Origin: Phascolarctobacterium sp.
Lineage (GTDB): Bacteria; Bacillota; Negativicutes; Acidaminococcales; Acidaminococcaceae
Direction of reading: 5' to 3'
DNA length: 15,714 nucleotides
NCBI GenBank assembly: GCA_019417125.1
Contig: DXVZ01000168.1
Location: 1 to 15,714, forward strand
Positions 1 to 6,205 of the stretch are shown piece by piece. The first letter of the stretch is position 1. Every line of letters starts with the position of its first letter. The notes under the pieces are model-generated. The model was given only the letters and a program-made list of their open reading frames with translations. It was not told the DNA's origin and ran no database searches. The position numbers and the translations under genes were made by a program.

Positions 1-42
1 AGAAGAACTTGTTAGATTATATTTTCATACATCCCCCAAGAT

Positions 43-948
43 TTGACAAAGAACCAATTTTTCTTGCACTGTTTAAGTATAAACTTACAGACTGACACGA
101 TACGCTCCTATGAATACAAACTCAAACTTTTTGGCGAGTATCTGAGCAAAAATAGCGTAACAAGTCTGCAAGGTATAACCGCTGATAATATCCGTGGTTT
201 TCTAACTGAACAGTCGGCACGCATTGGTAAATTATCGGTAAGGCATTACTATTCGGTATTAAACATTTTCTTTAATTTCCTTGTCGGTGAACGCTTGCTT
301 AGTAATAGTCCAATGCTTTCGGTAAGCTCTCCAAAAGTACCAAAGCTGAAACTACGCACCTTTACCAACAATGAAACGAAACTGCTCTTAAATTACTTCA
401 ATAAGGATACTTTCGTTGGTTTTCGTAACTACGCTATTATGAGTACGCTTTTTGCTTCCGGCTTGCGTATAAGTGAATTATGTAACCTGCATTGCACGGA
501 TATATTTTTTGAAACTGGCTTGCTAAACATTATCGGCAAAGGCGACAAGCAGCGCCACGTGCCTATATCGCCCGTATTAAAAAAGCTATTGCTGGCTTAT
601 TTTAAGCGGCGCAACGAATATATAAGAGAAAACGGCTTGTCACAAAGCAGGTACTTTTTTATAACTCGCACGGCTACGCAAATTCACCGTGACAGTGTAA
701 CAAAGATGTTTTTTCAAGTTAAGAAAAGTTACAATATCGACGGCAAGCGCTTTTCTGCCCATACTTTCCGGCATACTTTTGCAAAGGCGTTTATACTTAA
801 CGGCGGCGACTTGTTTAGCTTGCAAAAAATACTTGGTCATAGCAAGATAGAGGACACAAAAAAATATATCGACTTGAACGAAACAGAAGTAAAAATTCAG
901 AACGATAAATTTAATCCGCTTGATAATTCACGCTGGCAATATTATTAA
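43..948 (+). CDS. Tyrosine recombinase/integrase (XerC/XerD-like)
   Basis: Site-specific recombinase, 301 residues, the usual length for XerC/XerD-type enzymes. Residues about 5-90 form the SAM-like core-binding domain and about 105-290 the catalytic domain. All catalytic residues of the family can be placed: Arg142 (SGLRISEL), Lys166 (IIGKGDKQRH), His240 and Arg243 (SAHTFRHTF), His266 (LGHSKIEDT) and Tyr275 (KKYIDL). The start is a TTG without a clear Shine-Dalgarno site. An in-frame TAG at 13-15 rules out a much longer protein, so the exact start is uncertain by a few codons. It probably integrates, excises or inverts the AT-rich element it sits in, since small unfamiliar genes with the same base composition follow it. 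A host XerC/D role is less likely from this context. The family call is firm; the substrate site is unknown. Confidence 0.92.
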   Translation: MTKNQFFLHCLSINLQTDTIRSYEYKLKLFGEYLSKNSVTSLQGITADNIRGFLTEQSARIGKLSVRHYYSVLNIFFNFLVGERLLSNSPMLSVSSPKVPKLKLRTFTNNETKLLLNYFNKDTFVGFRNYAIMSTLFASGLRISELCNLHCTDIFFETGLLNIIGKGDKQRHVPISPVLKKLLLAYFKRRNEYIRENGLSQSRYFFITRTATQIHRDSVTKMFFQVKKSYNIDGKRFSAHTFRHTFAKAFILNGGDLFSLQKILGHSKIEDTKKYIDLNETEVKIQNDKFNPLDNSRWQYY

Positions 949-969
949 TTTAAAAGGAGTGCATAAACT

Positions 970-1212
970 ATGGAAAAAGCAAAACTTACAACACAACAAA
1001 TATTATCCGGCAAATACAACAAGTACACTGTGCGAATTGGCAACGATAAATATTATACTGAAACAACGGTGCTTGACTACAAAGCCGCATTGCATTTCCT
1101 GCGCAGCTTTAAAAACGCTTTCGGCGAGCCACAATTCGCTATGATTAGCACTAATCCAAAATACAAGGGTGAACACGAAAAACCGGCTGTAGAACGGTTT
1201 ATTATAAAGTAA
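970..1212 (+). CDS. Small hypothetical protein (80 aa)
   Basis: Unrecognised 80-residue protein. It is supported by a strong ribosome-binding site (AAAAGGAGTG, 951-960) a proper distance before the ATG, and it begins 21 nt after the recombinase stop, so the two are probably co-transcribed. It is charged and soluble-looking, with no signal peptide or membrane segment. The middle (residues about 17-59, from YTVRIG to FGEPQFAMIS) resembles the body of the next small protein (YTVIIL to YGTPTRIEIQ), suggesting a duplicated small fold of beta strand, helix, then a G-x-P turn and beta strand. No function can be assigned. Position suggests an accessory of the mobile element, possibly a directionality factor, but it has no visible helix-turn-helix, so that is a guess. 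Confidence 0.62.
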   Translation: MEKAKLTTQQILSGKYNKYTVRIGNDKYYTETTVLDYKAALHFLRSFKNAFGEPQFAMISTNPKYKGEHEKPAVERFIIK

Positions 1213-1226
1213 GGGGGGTGTGAGCA

Positions 1227-1391
1227 ATGACTGCGAGTAATGAACGGTACACGGTAATTATACTACAAGGTGAAAAGGGCTTTACGCCGCTTGGAACGTA
1301 TGACCTGCAAGGCGTGTATAGGTGCATAGAAACGTTTAAAGAAAAATACGGCACGCCAACACGCATTGAAATTCAACTCGATAAAGAATAA
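1227..1391 (+). CDS. Very small hypothetical protein (54 aa)
   Basis: A 54-residue ORF reading MTASNERYTVIILQGEKG at its N-terminus and ending IEIQLDKE. The ATG at 1227 follows a purine-rich ribosome-binding site (AAGGGGGGTG, 1211-1220) with normal spacing. It starts 14 nt after the previous stop and ends 24 nt before a good terminator, so it fits as the last gene of a recombinase operon. It weakly resembles the preceding 80-residue protein: both have YTV near the N-terminus and an F-K-x-x-(F/Y)-G-x-P turn near the C-terminus. No known family is recognised. Confidence 0.55.
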   Translation: MTASNERYTVIILQGEKGFTPLGTYDLQGVYRCIETFKEKYGTPTRIEIQLDKE

Positions 1392-1415
1392 TTTTACCAC
1401 GGTTAATAAGGTTTT

Positions 1416-1446
1416 ACCGCTCTGTAATTAGCAGGGCGGTTTTTTT
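1416..1446 (+). terminator. Rho-independent terminator of the recombinase operon
   Basis: ACCGCTCTG (1416-1424) pairs with CAGGGCGGT (1432-1440) as a 9-bp stem with one G-T pair and a 7-nt loop, followed directly by a T run (1441-1446). It ends the rightward small-gene operon and stands between convergent genes. On the minus strand the T tract is weak, so it may serve the opposing gene only partly. Confidence 0.8.
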
Positions 1447-1460
1447 ATTGCTCCGGCTGG

Positions 1461-2621
1461 TCATAACTTGCCTTTTTGTGCCTGTGCAAATTCGAGTATG
1501 TCTTTTGCTTCTTCCGGCGTTGTATGGTGCAAATTAAAGTAAGGTGTTTCTGCTTGCTGTAAGAATAAAGTATTGACTTTAGGTATAGCCCACATATCCA
1601 TAGCGGCGTTGCACGTAAAGGGGTTGAGCTGGCGCAGGTATTTATATTTATCTGCTTGCCGTTTGTACTCTGCAAACTCTGCCGGGTTTGTTATTTTGCT
1701 TTTAACTGGCACATATATATCCATACTGTAATTTAAGATTGCTTTAATATCGCCAACAGTATAAATACTTGCTTTTTTTGCTCGTGCGCTCTTTCGTGGG
1801 TTATAGTTTAGGCTGTTTACGTTAGCTTCTACCACGGCAAAGTCAATTAAGGGCTTGCTGATAATATAAGCAATAACAAAGGGGTTTTGCTCTAACTCGT
1901 CAAAAGTCTGCACTTCGTCCACTATCTCTGGGCAATCCTCATCGGTTGCAAATATAATAACTCCTCTTGCTTTGTAGTCCGTGCCGGTTGCGTAATAATA
2001 TTCGCCAAAACGCTTAAAAAGTACTGAAACAAGGTTGACCGGGTAGTATTCTGGGTTTACGCTGATATTACCGTGTACCGGCGTAATTATGAAACATTGC
2101 TTAATTTGTATGTCTTTAGCGTCAAAAATAACTATTTCCGGCTCATCAGCCCTGCCGTCGTATCTCCATATAACGCCTTTGTAACCACGGTAAATATTAT
2201 CTGCCATACCGTGAATTTTTTTGCATATACAGTACGAGCGGTACTTGTCGATAAACTCGCCAATAGTATTATTTTTACGCACTTCAATATAGAACGAATG
2301 GAAAATACCGTCAGTACATATACTATGTACAGCCGCTTTCACGCTCTCCGGTGCGGATTGTATTGGCATTGACAAGTCTAATAATTCCGCCTTGTCGGGT
2401 ACTTCGCATACATACAGATAGCTGGTTATATTCTGGGTTACGTCTTGCAAAAAAGCCAATGAGGGTTTGTTGTACGTGTAATATTTAAGCCTATACTGTA
2501 ATGCCGTATACATATCTTCTGAAAAATAGTGACCGTGTACCGGGTTAAAAATCCTTGCATTGCCTATCTTGTCATTTTCAAACTTGCCGAAATAATGCGG
2601 TGAACCGTGGAATACTATCAA
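1461..2621 (-). CDS. Protein with ADP-ribosyltransferase-like (ART-PolyVal type) N-terminus
   Basis: 386 residues. The start is TTG at 2621, chosen because AAGGAG (complement of 2631-2636) lies 9 nt upstream. The N-terminus MIVFHGSPHYFGKFENDKIG followed by FNPVHGHYFSEDMYTALQYR matches the pattern of ART domains in phage/plasmid polyvalent proteins: a Y/F-HGSP strand, an F-x-x-x-x-I-G turn, then a G-x-Y-F-(A/S)-E-D strand-helix with an A-x-x-Y. The end of such a domain is also visible at residues 147-172 (GYKGVIWRYDG, then PEIVIFDAKDI). Candidate active-site positions are His5, Tyr32/Phe33 and Glu162. Residues about 180-386 are unassigned; they include a charged stretch (270-285) and no membrane segment. 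ART domains of this type are thought to modify host proteins, but here the domain stands alone rather than within a giant polyprotein. Assignment is from motif memory only. Confidence 0.68.
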   Translation of the reverse strand: MIVFHGSPHYFGKFENDKIGNARIFNPVHGHYFSEDMYTALQYRLKYYTYNKPSLAFLQDVTQNITSYLYVCEVPDKAELLDLSMPIQSAPESVKAAVHSICTDGIFHSFYIEVRKNNTIGEFIDKYRSYCICKKIHGMADNIYRGYKGVIWRYDGRADEPEIVIFDAKDIQIKQCFIITPVHGNISVNPEYYPVNLVSVLFKRFGEYYYATGTDYKARGVIIFATDEDCPEIVDEVQTFDELEQNPFVIAYIISKPLIDFAVVEANVNSLNYNPRKSARAKKASIYTVGDIKAILNYSMDIYVPVKSKITNPAEFAEYKRQADKYKYLRQLNPFTCNAAMDMWAIPKVNTLFLQQAETPYFNLHHTTPEEAKDILEFAQAQKGKL

Positions 2622-2671
2622 TCGTAAAAACTCCTTTGCTGTTTATATTAGCGTCTGAATTGCTGGGTGGT

Positions 2672-2689
2672 CTCCTCAAAATTGAGGAG
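2672..2689. repeat. Perfect 8-bp hairpin/palindrome
   Basis: CTCCTCAA and TTGAGGAG are separated by two bases. It lies about 50 nt upstream of the ART-like gene start on the minus strand, a plausible operator position, and has no T run on either side that would make it a terminator. Confidence 0.45.
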
Positions 2690-3014
2690 TCCTTGTATAT
2701 TGTTTGTGGACTCATTCTCTTGGTGTTGTACTCTACAATTTTCATCGGAATTTACTGTTCAGCGATAATTTGCGTTTGTATTCAGTCAAATTACACTACT
2801 TTTCTGATGAAACGTCTGTGTGTAATACCACAAGAATTTGTATACATTCGCAAGTATTTTAAGTTACATTACCACAAAAATTAAAACTGCCACGCAAATT
2901 ACACGTTTCGGGCAGCTAAAAACAGCCCGTTTTATTTCCAACGTAAAATTACCGTGTCCGAAAAGCCGCTCTGTGCCTGCGTTTCCGGGTTTGCCTGTTT
3001 TCTTAAATGCAGCG

Positions 3015-3076
3015 AAAAAGTCAAGTAAAACGGCAAGGCATATATTTATATACCCTCGAAAATTACTTGACTTTTT
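3015..3076. repeat. 14-bp perfect inverted repeat, possible bidirectional terminator
   Basis: AAAAAGTCAAGTAA (3015-3028) and TTACTTGACTTTTT (3063-3076) are exact complements with a 34-nt spacer that itself contains an AT palindrome. The arms end in A/T runs on both strands, so each RNA would form a stem ending in U residues. It lies downstream of the minus-strand cluster that ends at 3238. A terminator, or a single-strand-origin type structure, would fit; the long loop is unusual for a terminator. Confidence 0.5.
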
Positions 3077-3237
3077 TAGCCTGTTTTAAGCGCTTATTTT
3101 GCACATTTTTACGCTGGTTTTGCGGCTGTGACTGCACATTTTATCAGCTTGGCATTTTCACCGCCAAAATTGACCTGTAAGGCGCATTAGCGGCGGCGTG
3201 TATATGTTTACTTGCCTTGTGGTACAAAAGCCACGTA

Positions 3238-3528
3238 TCAGCCAAACTCTTTGACCCACAAGCAGCTTGTGTCTATATCATCGGCTGTTATCGGTAAGCC
3301 GTACCCGGTAACGTCTGCCGCTATCTGGCGCAGCTCATTGGTATATATTACCGCTTTACCGTCGCAAATATCGTATACGCCCTGCTTGCTGTTTATACCG
3401 CATATAACCGCAATGTTGTATAGGTATAATACTCTCTCGCCGTTTACGTGGAGTTTGAGCAATTCACGCAAGGTATACTTACGGTTTGCTCCTGCTCCTG
3501 CTTCTTTAGCTTTGGTCTGTTTTATCAT
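3238..3528 (-). CDS. Small protein with HTH-like tail, paralogue of the Cro-like regulator
   Basis: 96 residues from ATG at 3528, preceded by AGGTGCAGGGT. A TTG nine codons upstream (3555) would overlap the previous gene by 14 nt but has no ribosome-binding site. The second half (GINSKQGVYDICDGKAVIY, then ELRQIAADVTGYGLPITADDID) aligns with the C-terminal part of the 61-residue Cro/CI-type regulator at 4065-4250. Both share the string GKAVIY after the recognition-helix region and a following E-x-x-x-x-A-x-V helix. The N-terminal 25 residues are basic. It is probably a small DNA-binding protein and the last gene of the three-gene minus-strand cluster. The exact role is unknown. Confidence 0.6.
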   Translation of the reverse strand: MIKQTKAKEAGAGANRKYTLRELLKLHVNGERVLYLYNIAVICGINSKQGVYDICDGKAVIYTNELRQIAADVTGYGLPITADDIDTSCLWVKEFG

Positions 3529-3541
3529 ACCCTGCACCTGC

Positions 3542-4036
3542 TTAATCAATCGCAATAACTTGAAACTTCTCTGCTGGTCTTTCCGGCAATATGGTTTTCC
3601 CGGTCAGCTTGTATATCGTGACTGTTTCCGTCGTCGTACCGTCTGGCAAGCTCTGTTTGTATTCTGCTTCTGCTATATATCCTGCTTCGACAAGTAACTT
3701 CATATAGCGTTTAACCTTGATGAGCGTATAACCCATAGTTTTAAATTCCTTGGCTATATCATCAATGGTTAAGTACTTACCACGTAATTTAAGATAGCTT
3801 TCATTTTCCTTGGCATACGATACAAGCGATAATAAGAAGTCCTCGTGTTCAAGGTTAAGTTTGCTTGTTTCTGCTTCGTTTATAAGCCTGCGCGACGTTT
3901 GGAAACGCTCCTGTGGTAGTAACTTAACGTATACTTCGTGACCTATTCTTCCAGCCCATTTGTATGGCAGGTAAAGGACACGTGGCAATCCCTTGTCGAT
4001 AATTAGCTTAATGTCATTGTATGTACTCATTTTCAT
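3542..4036 (-). CDS. Winged-helix-like protein, possible replication or regulatory protein of the element
   Basis: 164 residues from ATG at 4036, with an AAAGGCGG sequence upstream. Residues about 65-125 (FLLSLVSYAKEN, YLTIDDIAKEF, YTLIKVKRYMKLLVEAGYI) have the helix-turn-helix-wing rhythm of a winged-helix domain: a helix, IDDIAKEF, a second helix ending KRYMKLLVEAGYI, then a beta wing (ETVTIYKLTG). The N-terminal 60 residues (LPRVLYLPYKWAGRIG) are not recognised. Comparable proteins in phages and plasmids act as replisome organisers or regulators, but no motif settles this. It sits 28 nt after the Cro-like gene and just before the small HTH protein, as in an early control operon. Confidence 0.65.
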   Translation of the reverse strand: MKMSTYNDIKLIIDKGLPRVLYLPYKWAGRIGHEVYVKLLPQERFQTSRRLINEAETSKLNLEHEDFLLSLVSYAKENESYLKLRGKYLTIDDIAKEFKTMGYTLIKVKRYMKLLVEAGYIAEAEYKQSLPDGTTTETVTIYKLTGKTILPERPAEKFQVIAID

Positions 4037-4064
4037 TGGTACGCACCGCCTTTCAATTAATCGG

Positions 4065-4250
4065 TTAAAATTTAATGTCTGCTACAAATAAGCCGTATAC
4101 CTTGGCAAGCTCTGCTTTTATTTCCGGGTAAATTACCGCCTTGCCTTGCTCGATGTTGTAATACTGCTGGCGTGATACGCCTAAACGCTCTGCAAGGTAT
4201 CTTGCCGGGTATCGGTTTTCTTTGCGTAACTGGTATAAAGTTTTCTGCAC
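4065..4250 (-). CDS. Cro/CI (XRE)-type small transcriptional regulator
   Basis: 61 residues. The GTG start at 4250 is supported by AGAGGTG seven bases upstream. The whole protein is one helix-turn-helix domain: YPARYLAERLGVSRQQYYNIEQGKAVIY (given here as its landmarks ARYLAERLGVSRQ, YYNIEQGK, AVIY) with the family pattern L-A-x-x-L-G-V-S-R-x-x-(Y)-x-x-I-E-x-G-K, then ELAKVYGLFVADI as the final helix. The usual length is 60-70 residues. It is likely the control protein of the element, binding near its own promoter in the DNA to the right and regulating the downstream winged-helix gene. The operator was not identified. Confidence 0.82.
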   Translation of the reverse strand: MQKTLYQLRKENRYPARYLAERLGVSRQQYYNIEQGKAVIYPEIKAELAKVYGLFVADIKF

Positions 4251-4265
4251 TTGCTTTCACCTCTT

Positions 4266-4346
4266 TTACTTGTGGTATATATAAAAGCTGGCGTGTGTAC
4301 GATTGGACGCACTACGCCGCCAACGAAAAAACAAAGGGTGTGTCAC
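4266..4346 (-). CDS. Possible 26-aa leader or mini-protein ahead of the Cro-like gene
   Basis: A GTG at 4346 preceded by AAGGAG at 8-nt spacing (complement of 4355-4360) opens a 26-codon frame reading MTHPLFFRWRRSASNRTH, then ASFYIYHK, with a stop 15 nt before the GTG of the Cro-like gene. The ribosome-binding site is better than many real ones nearby, but a frame this short can arise by chance. Confidence 0.25.
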   Translation of the reverse strand: MTHPLFFRWRRSASNRTHASFYIYHK

Positions 4347-4405
4347 AAATTGCACTCCTTTGCTTACACCTGCATAGTGTCAACAAACTGTAAACCAATA
4401 GGCAT

Positions 4406-4437
4406 AAAAAAAAGCCTGTAAGCCGAAACTTACAGAC
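4406..4437 (-). terminator. Rho-independent terminator on the minus strand with no gene feeding it
   Basis: Read on the minus strand, GTCTGTAAG pairs with CTTACAGGC around a TTTCGG loop (9 bp, one U-G pair) and runs into eight T residues (A run 4406-4413 on the plus strand). It would end a transcript coming from higher coordinates, yet no minus-strand gene is visible between here and about 6 kb. This points to a minus-strand non-coding RNA or a lost gene. Confidence 0.7.
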
Positions 4438-4842
4438 GGTACGTTAAATAGCTTGTCGCTATGCGTGGCTATTGTGTTGTATTGCTTGCTATTTGCTTAT
4501 GGTGCTTTTTTCTTTTACTTGCTGTATCGTTTATACTCCTACTTATCCCCATACAAGCATATTGCCGTAACTTGCTTTAGCGTGTGCCGTTTCGCTTCGC
4601 TACAGGCACGGAACAAGGTAAAGAGCTAACAAAAGAAAAAAGGAAAAAAAAGAAAAGTGCAACATGTGCGCGCTTATTACTTGTAATGCGTTACTTGCTA
4701 TTATTTGTTTAACCCCTCTATATATTAGGGACAAATCGAGCTTTTGCGGAATAATTTCACAAATATTTCACAATTACCTTGTTTACTCTCTTGAATTATC
4801 TCTCCATATATTACTGGAATTTCCGTTCTTTGGGGACACTTA

Positions 4843-4861
4843 TGATGTCACTTTGATGTCA
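4843..4861. repeat. Direct repeat TGATGTCA, 11-bp spacing
   Basis: Two copies of TGATGTCA at 4843-4850 and 4854-4861 start exactly 11 bp apart, about one helical turn. The second copy also forms part of a short inverted repeat (TTGAT, then ATCAA). It may be a protein-binding array, with only two copies seen. Confidence 0.4.
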
Positions 4862-5004
4862 ATATCAACTTACGAGTTACAATAACTGCTGGTGACAGCG
4901 AATTGCACGCTCAATTATCACGGTTACTTGGCTTGCTCAATAGCTCCAGCGTGTAAATGTCGCAATGCACGTTGCCAGTTTTAAAATATTTCCGCTTCGC
5001 CTTG

Positions 5005-5035
5005 ACGCCCTATGTTTAACATAGGTCGTGTTTTT
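5005..5035 (+). terminator. Palindromic hairpin followed by a T run (terminator-like)
   Basis: CCTATGTT (5009-5016) and AACATAGG (5018-5025) are exact complements around one base. With one mismatch the stem extends to ACG and CGT on the outside. A G and five T residues follow (5031-5035). A one-base loop cannot form as drawn, so an RNA hairpin would open the inner pairs. The alternative reading is an operator palindrome in DNA. Confidence 0.35.
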
Positions 5036-5211
5036 GCTTTTGCTTGCTACGGTTTAATATGCCCGGCTGTATCTGAAATACCGTTTCGGTACTCTGGCTA
5101 CGTGTTATTATAGCTTGCTTTTAGTAAGCCTACGCTAACGAAAATTGTAATACGGCTGTATAATAGCGTGTTTTCGTAACGGCGAGTATATTTGTATAAG
5201 TTATAATTTAT

Positions 5212-5239
5212 TTGTATCATTTAATATAATTGGTATACT
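5212..5239 (+). promoter_or_regulatory. Possible sigma-70 promoter
   Basis: TTGTAT (5212-5217) and TATACT (5234-5239) are 16 bp apart. The match is reasonable, but the surrounding AT-rich DNA makes chance matches common. It would fire rightward into the stretch that holds the unaccepted 126-codon frame. Confidence 0.3.
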
Positions 5240-5489
5240 CTGACCGTGTAAAACCGCTTGAATACTGGCTTTGTGGCTTTTACGGCTGAAATATTTATAA
5301 CAAAGCGTGTTTCGCCCAATGCCAACAAGTACGGAAAATGCACTAAAAACGCTCAAACTCCGCTTGTGGTCTGGCTTTGCTGGCTTAACACGGTCTTAAC
5401 AAAGGTGTTACACTTTGCGAGTAAGAACAGCCGAAAACAGCGTCTTGTGGCGTATAAGTATAGGGGTTTATATAGGCGTTGCTTTGCGT

Positions 5490-5521
5490 GGCGTGTCTTG
5501 TATTGGCGGCGGCGTGTCTTG
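5490..5521. repeat. Direct repeat GGCGTGTCTTG, 21-bp spacing
   Basis: Two exact 11-bp copies at 5490-5500 and 5511-5521 start 21 bp apart, two helical turns, as in iteron arrays of replication origins. A shortened copy (GGCGTGTTGA) begins at 5583. The core GGCGTGT also occurs elsewhere in the AT-rich part, near 1311, 3196 and 4292. Confidence 0.45.
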
Positions 5522-5726
5522 AGTGCTGGCTATATGGTAGTATACGGCAATTATACACGGTCATACAGAATTATTTACGGCTGGCGTGTTGACAACGCAA
5601 ACACAATATATTACACTAATAGCAGGAATACAAACTAATAACTCGCAATAATGTAACAATTTACAACAAAGTAAGAATTTACATAAGATAGATTATCGGA
5701 CGTTATATTTTATATATATGTGTGTT

Positions 5727-5744
5727 TATACAATAAATTGTATA
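5727..5744. repeat. AT palindrome TATACAAT/ATTGTATA
   Basis: An 8-bp perfect inverted repeat with a 2-base centre in a very AT-rich tract. A second one follows at 5757-5781 (GTATATA, then TATATAC, 11-base spacer). These may be regulator sites or simply melting-prone DNA of an origin. Confidence 0.4.
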
Positions 5745-6170
5745 TTTATTCTGATAGTATATACATACGGTACATATATACTAATAAAATGCTATTGCAA
5801 TGGCTTGTTATTATGTCAGCATTTACCGTCAGCGGTAATAGTGAATAAATGTTCGCAATATAATAATTATACACGATAATATAATAAATTGCTGTGTACT
5901 GTACGTATACAACGTGGCGGCTACTATGTTAGGGTACTGCTTGGCTGTGGTACTCTTGGCGTGGTAGCCTTTTATATTGCCGTGATGTTTCATTATGGCT
6001 TTGCTTGCCTTGCATGCTTGCAAGTACAGCAAGGAACAGTGGTAGGGGTAAGTTTATTTTAACCAAAGGGCGGCTTGCTATCTGTAAAAGCGGATATAGG
6101 TTTTACGCCCGTCTGTGTATAAAAATACTGTTTCGGACGGCTTAATTGGTAAAAAATTTATTTACTGGGC

Positions 6171-6199
6171 TTGACAATTCATATTAGAATTTATATAGT
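6171..6199 (+). promoter_or_regulatory. Strong sigma-70-type promoter
   Basis: A perfect -35 box TTGACA (6171-6176), an ideal 17-bp spacer, and TATAGT (6194-6199). The predicted start is near 6206, which is exactly the first base of a hairpin. No good coding frame follows within the next 500 nt, so it most likely drives an RNA. Confidence 0.75.
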
Positions 6200-6205
6200 A
6201 TAGGT

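Larger units (their letters stand above)
2622..3237. other. 616-nt gap without a convincing gene
   Basis: It holds the ribosome-binding site of the ART-like gene (2631-2636), a small perfect hairpin (2672-2689) and a long inverted repeat (3015-3076). A plus-strand frame stays open to 2884. From TTG 2692 it would encode a very hydrophobic 64-residue peptide (MYIVCGLILLVLYSTIFIG at its start), but GAGGAG lies only 3 nt from that codon, so translation is doubtful. The last 150 nt before the minus-strand gene at 3238 show nothing recognisable. Confidence 0.5.
4438..6165. other. 1.7-kb AT-rich stretch without convincing genes; possible origin or control region
   Basis: No ORF here has a good ribosome-binding site or a recognisable protein. 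Two plus-strand frames were considered (4664-4885, 73 aa; 5258-5638, 126 aa with a TTG start) and not accepted. The stretch holds an orphan minus-strand terminator at its left edge, direct repeats (4843-4861 and 5490-5521), a perfect palindrome (5009-5025), a possible promoter (5212-5239) and very AT-rich DNA with palindromes (5640-5900). The short word CTTGCT recurs on the plus strand throughout. Such a mix fits a replication origin, transfer origin or large non-coding RNA of a mobile element, but no specific class is recognised. Confidence 0.45.

Noticed and set aside
4344..4383. TTGACA on the minus strand as promoter of the Cro-like cluster
   Set aside because: No -10 box at proper spacing; the place is occupied by a ribosome-binding-like AAGGAG.
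4664..4885. 73-codon plus-strand frame starting with ATG, hydrophobic N-terminus
   Set aside because: The only purine-rich stretch upstream (4633-4657) is a long A/G tract badly spaced from the start; no family recognised.
5258..5638. 126-codon plus-strand frame starting with TTG
   Set aside because: No ribosome-binding site, rich in Arg/Tyr from repeated short words, no recognisable fold, and it contains the phased DNA repeats.
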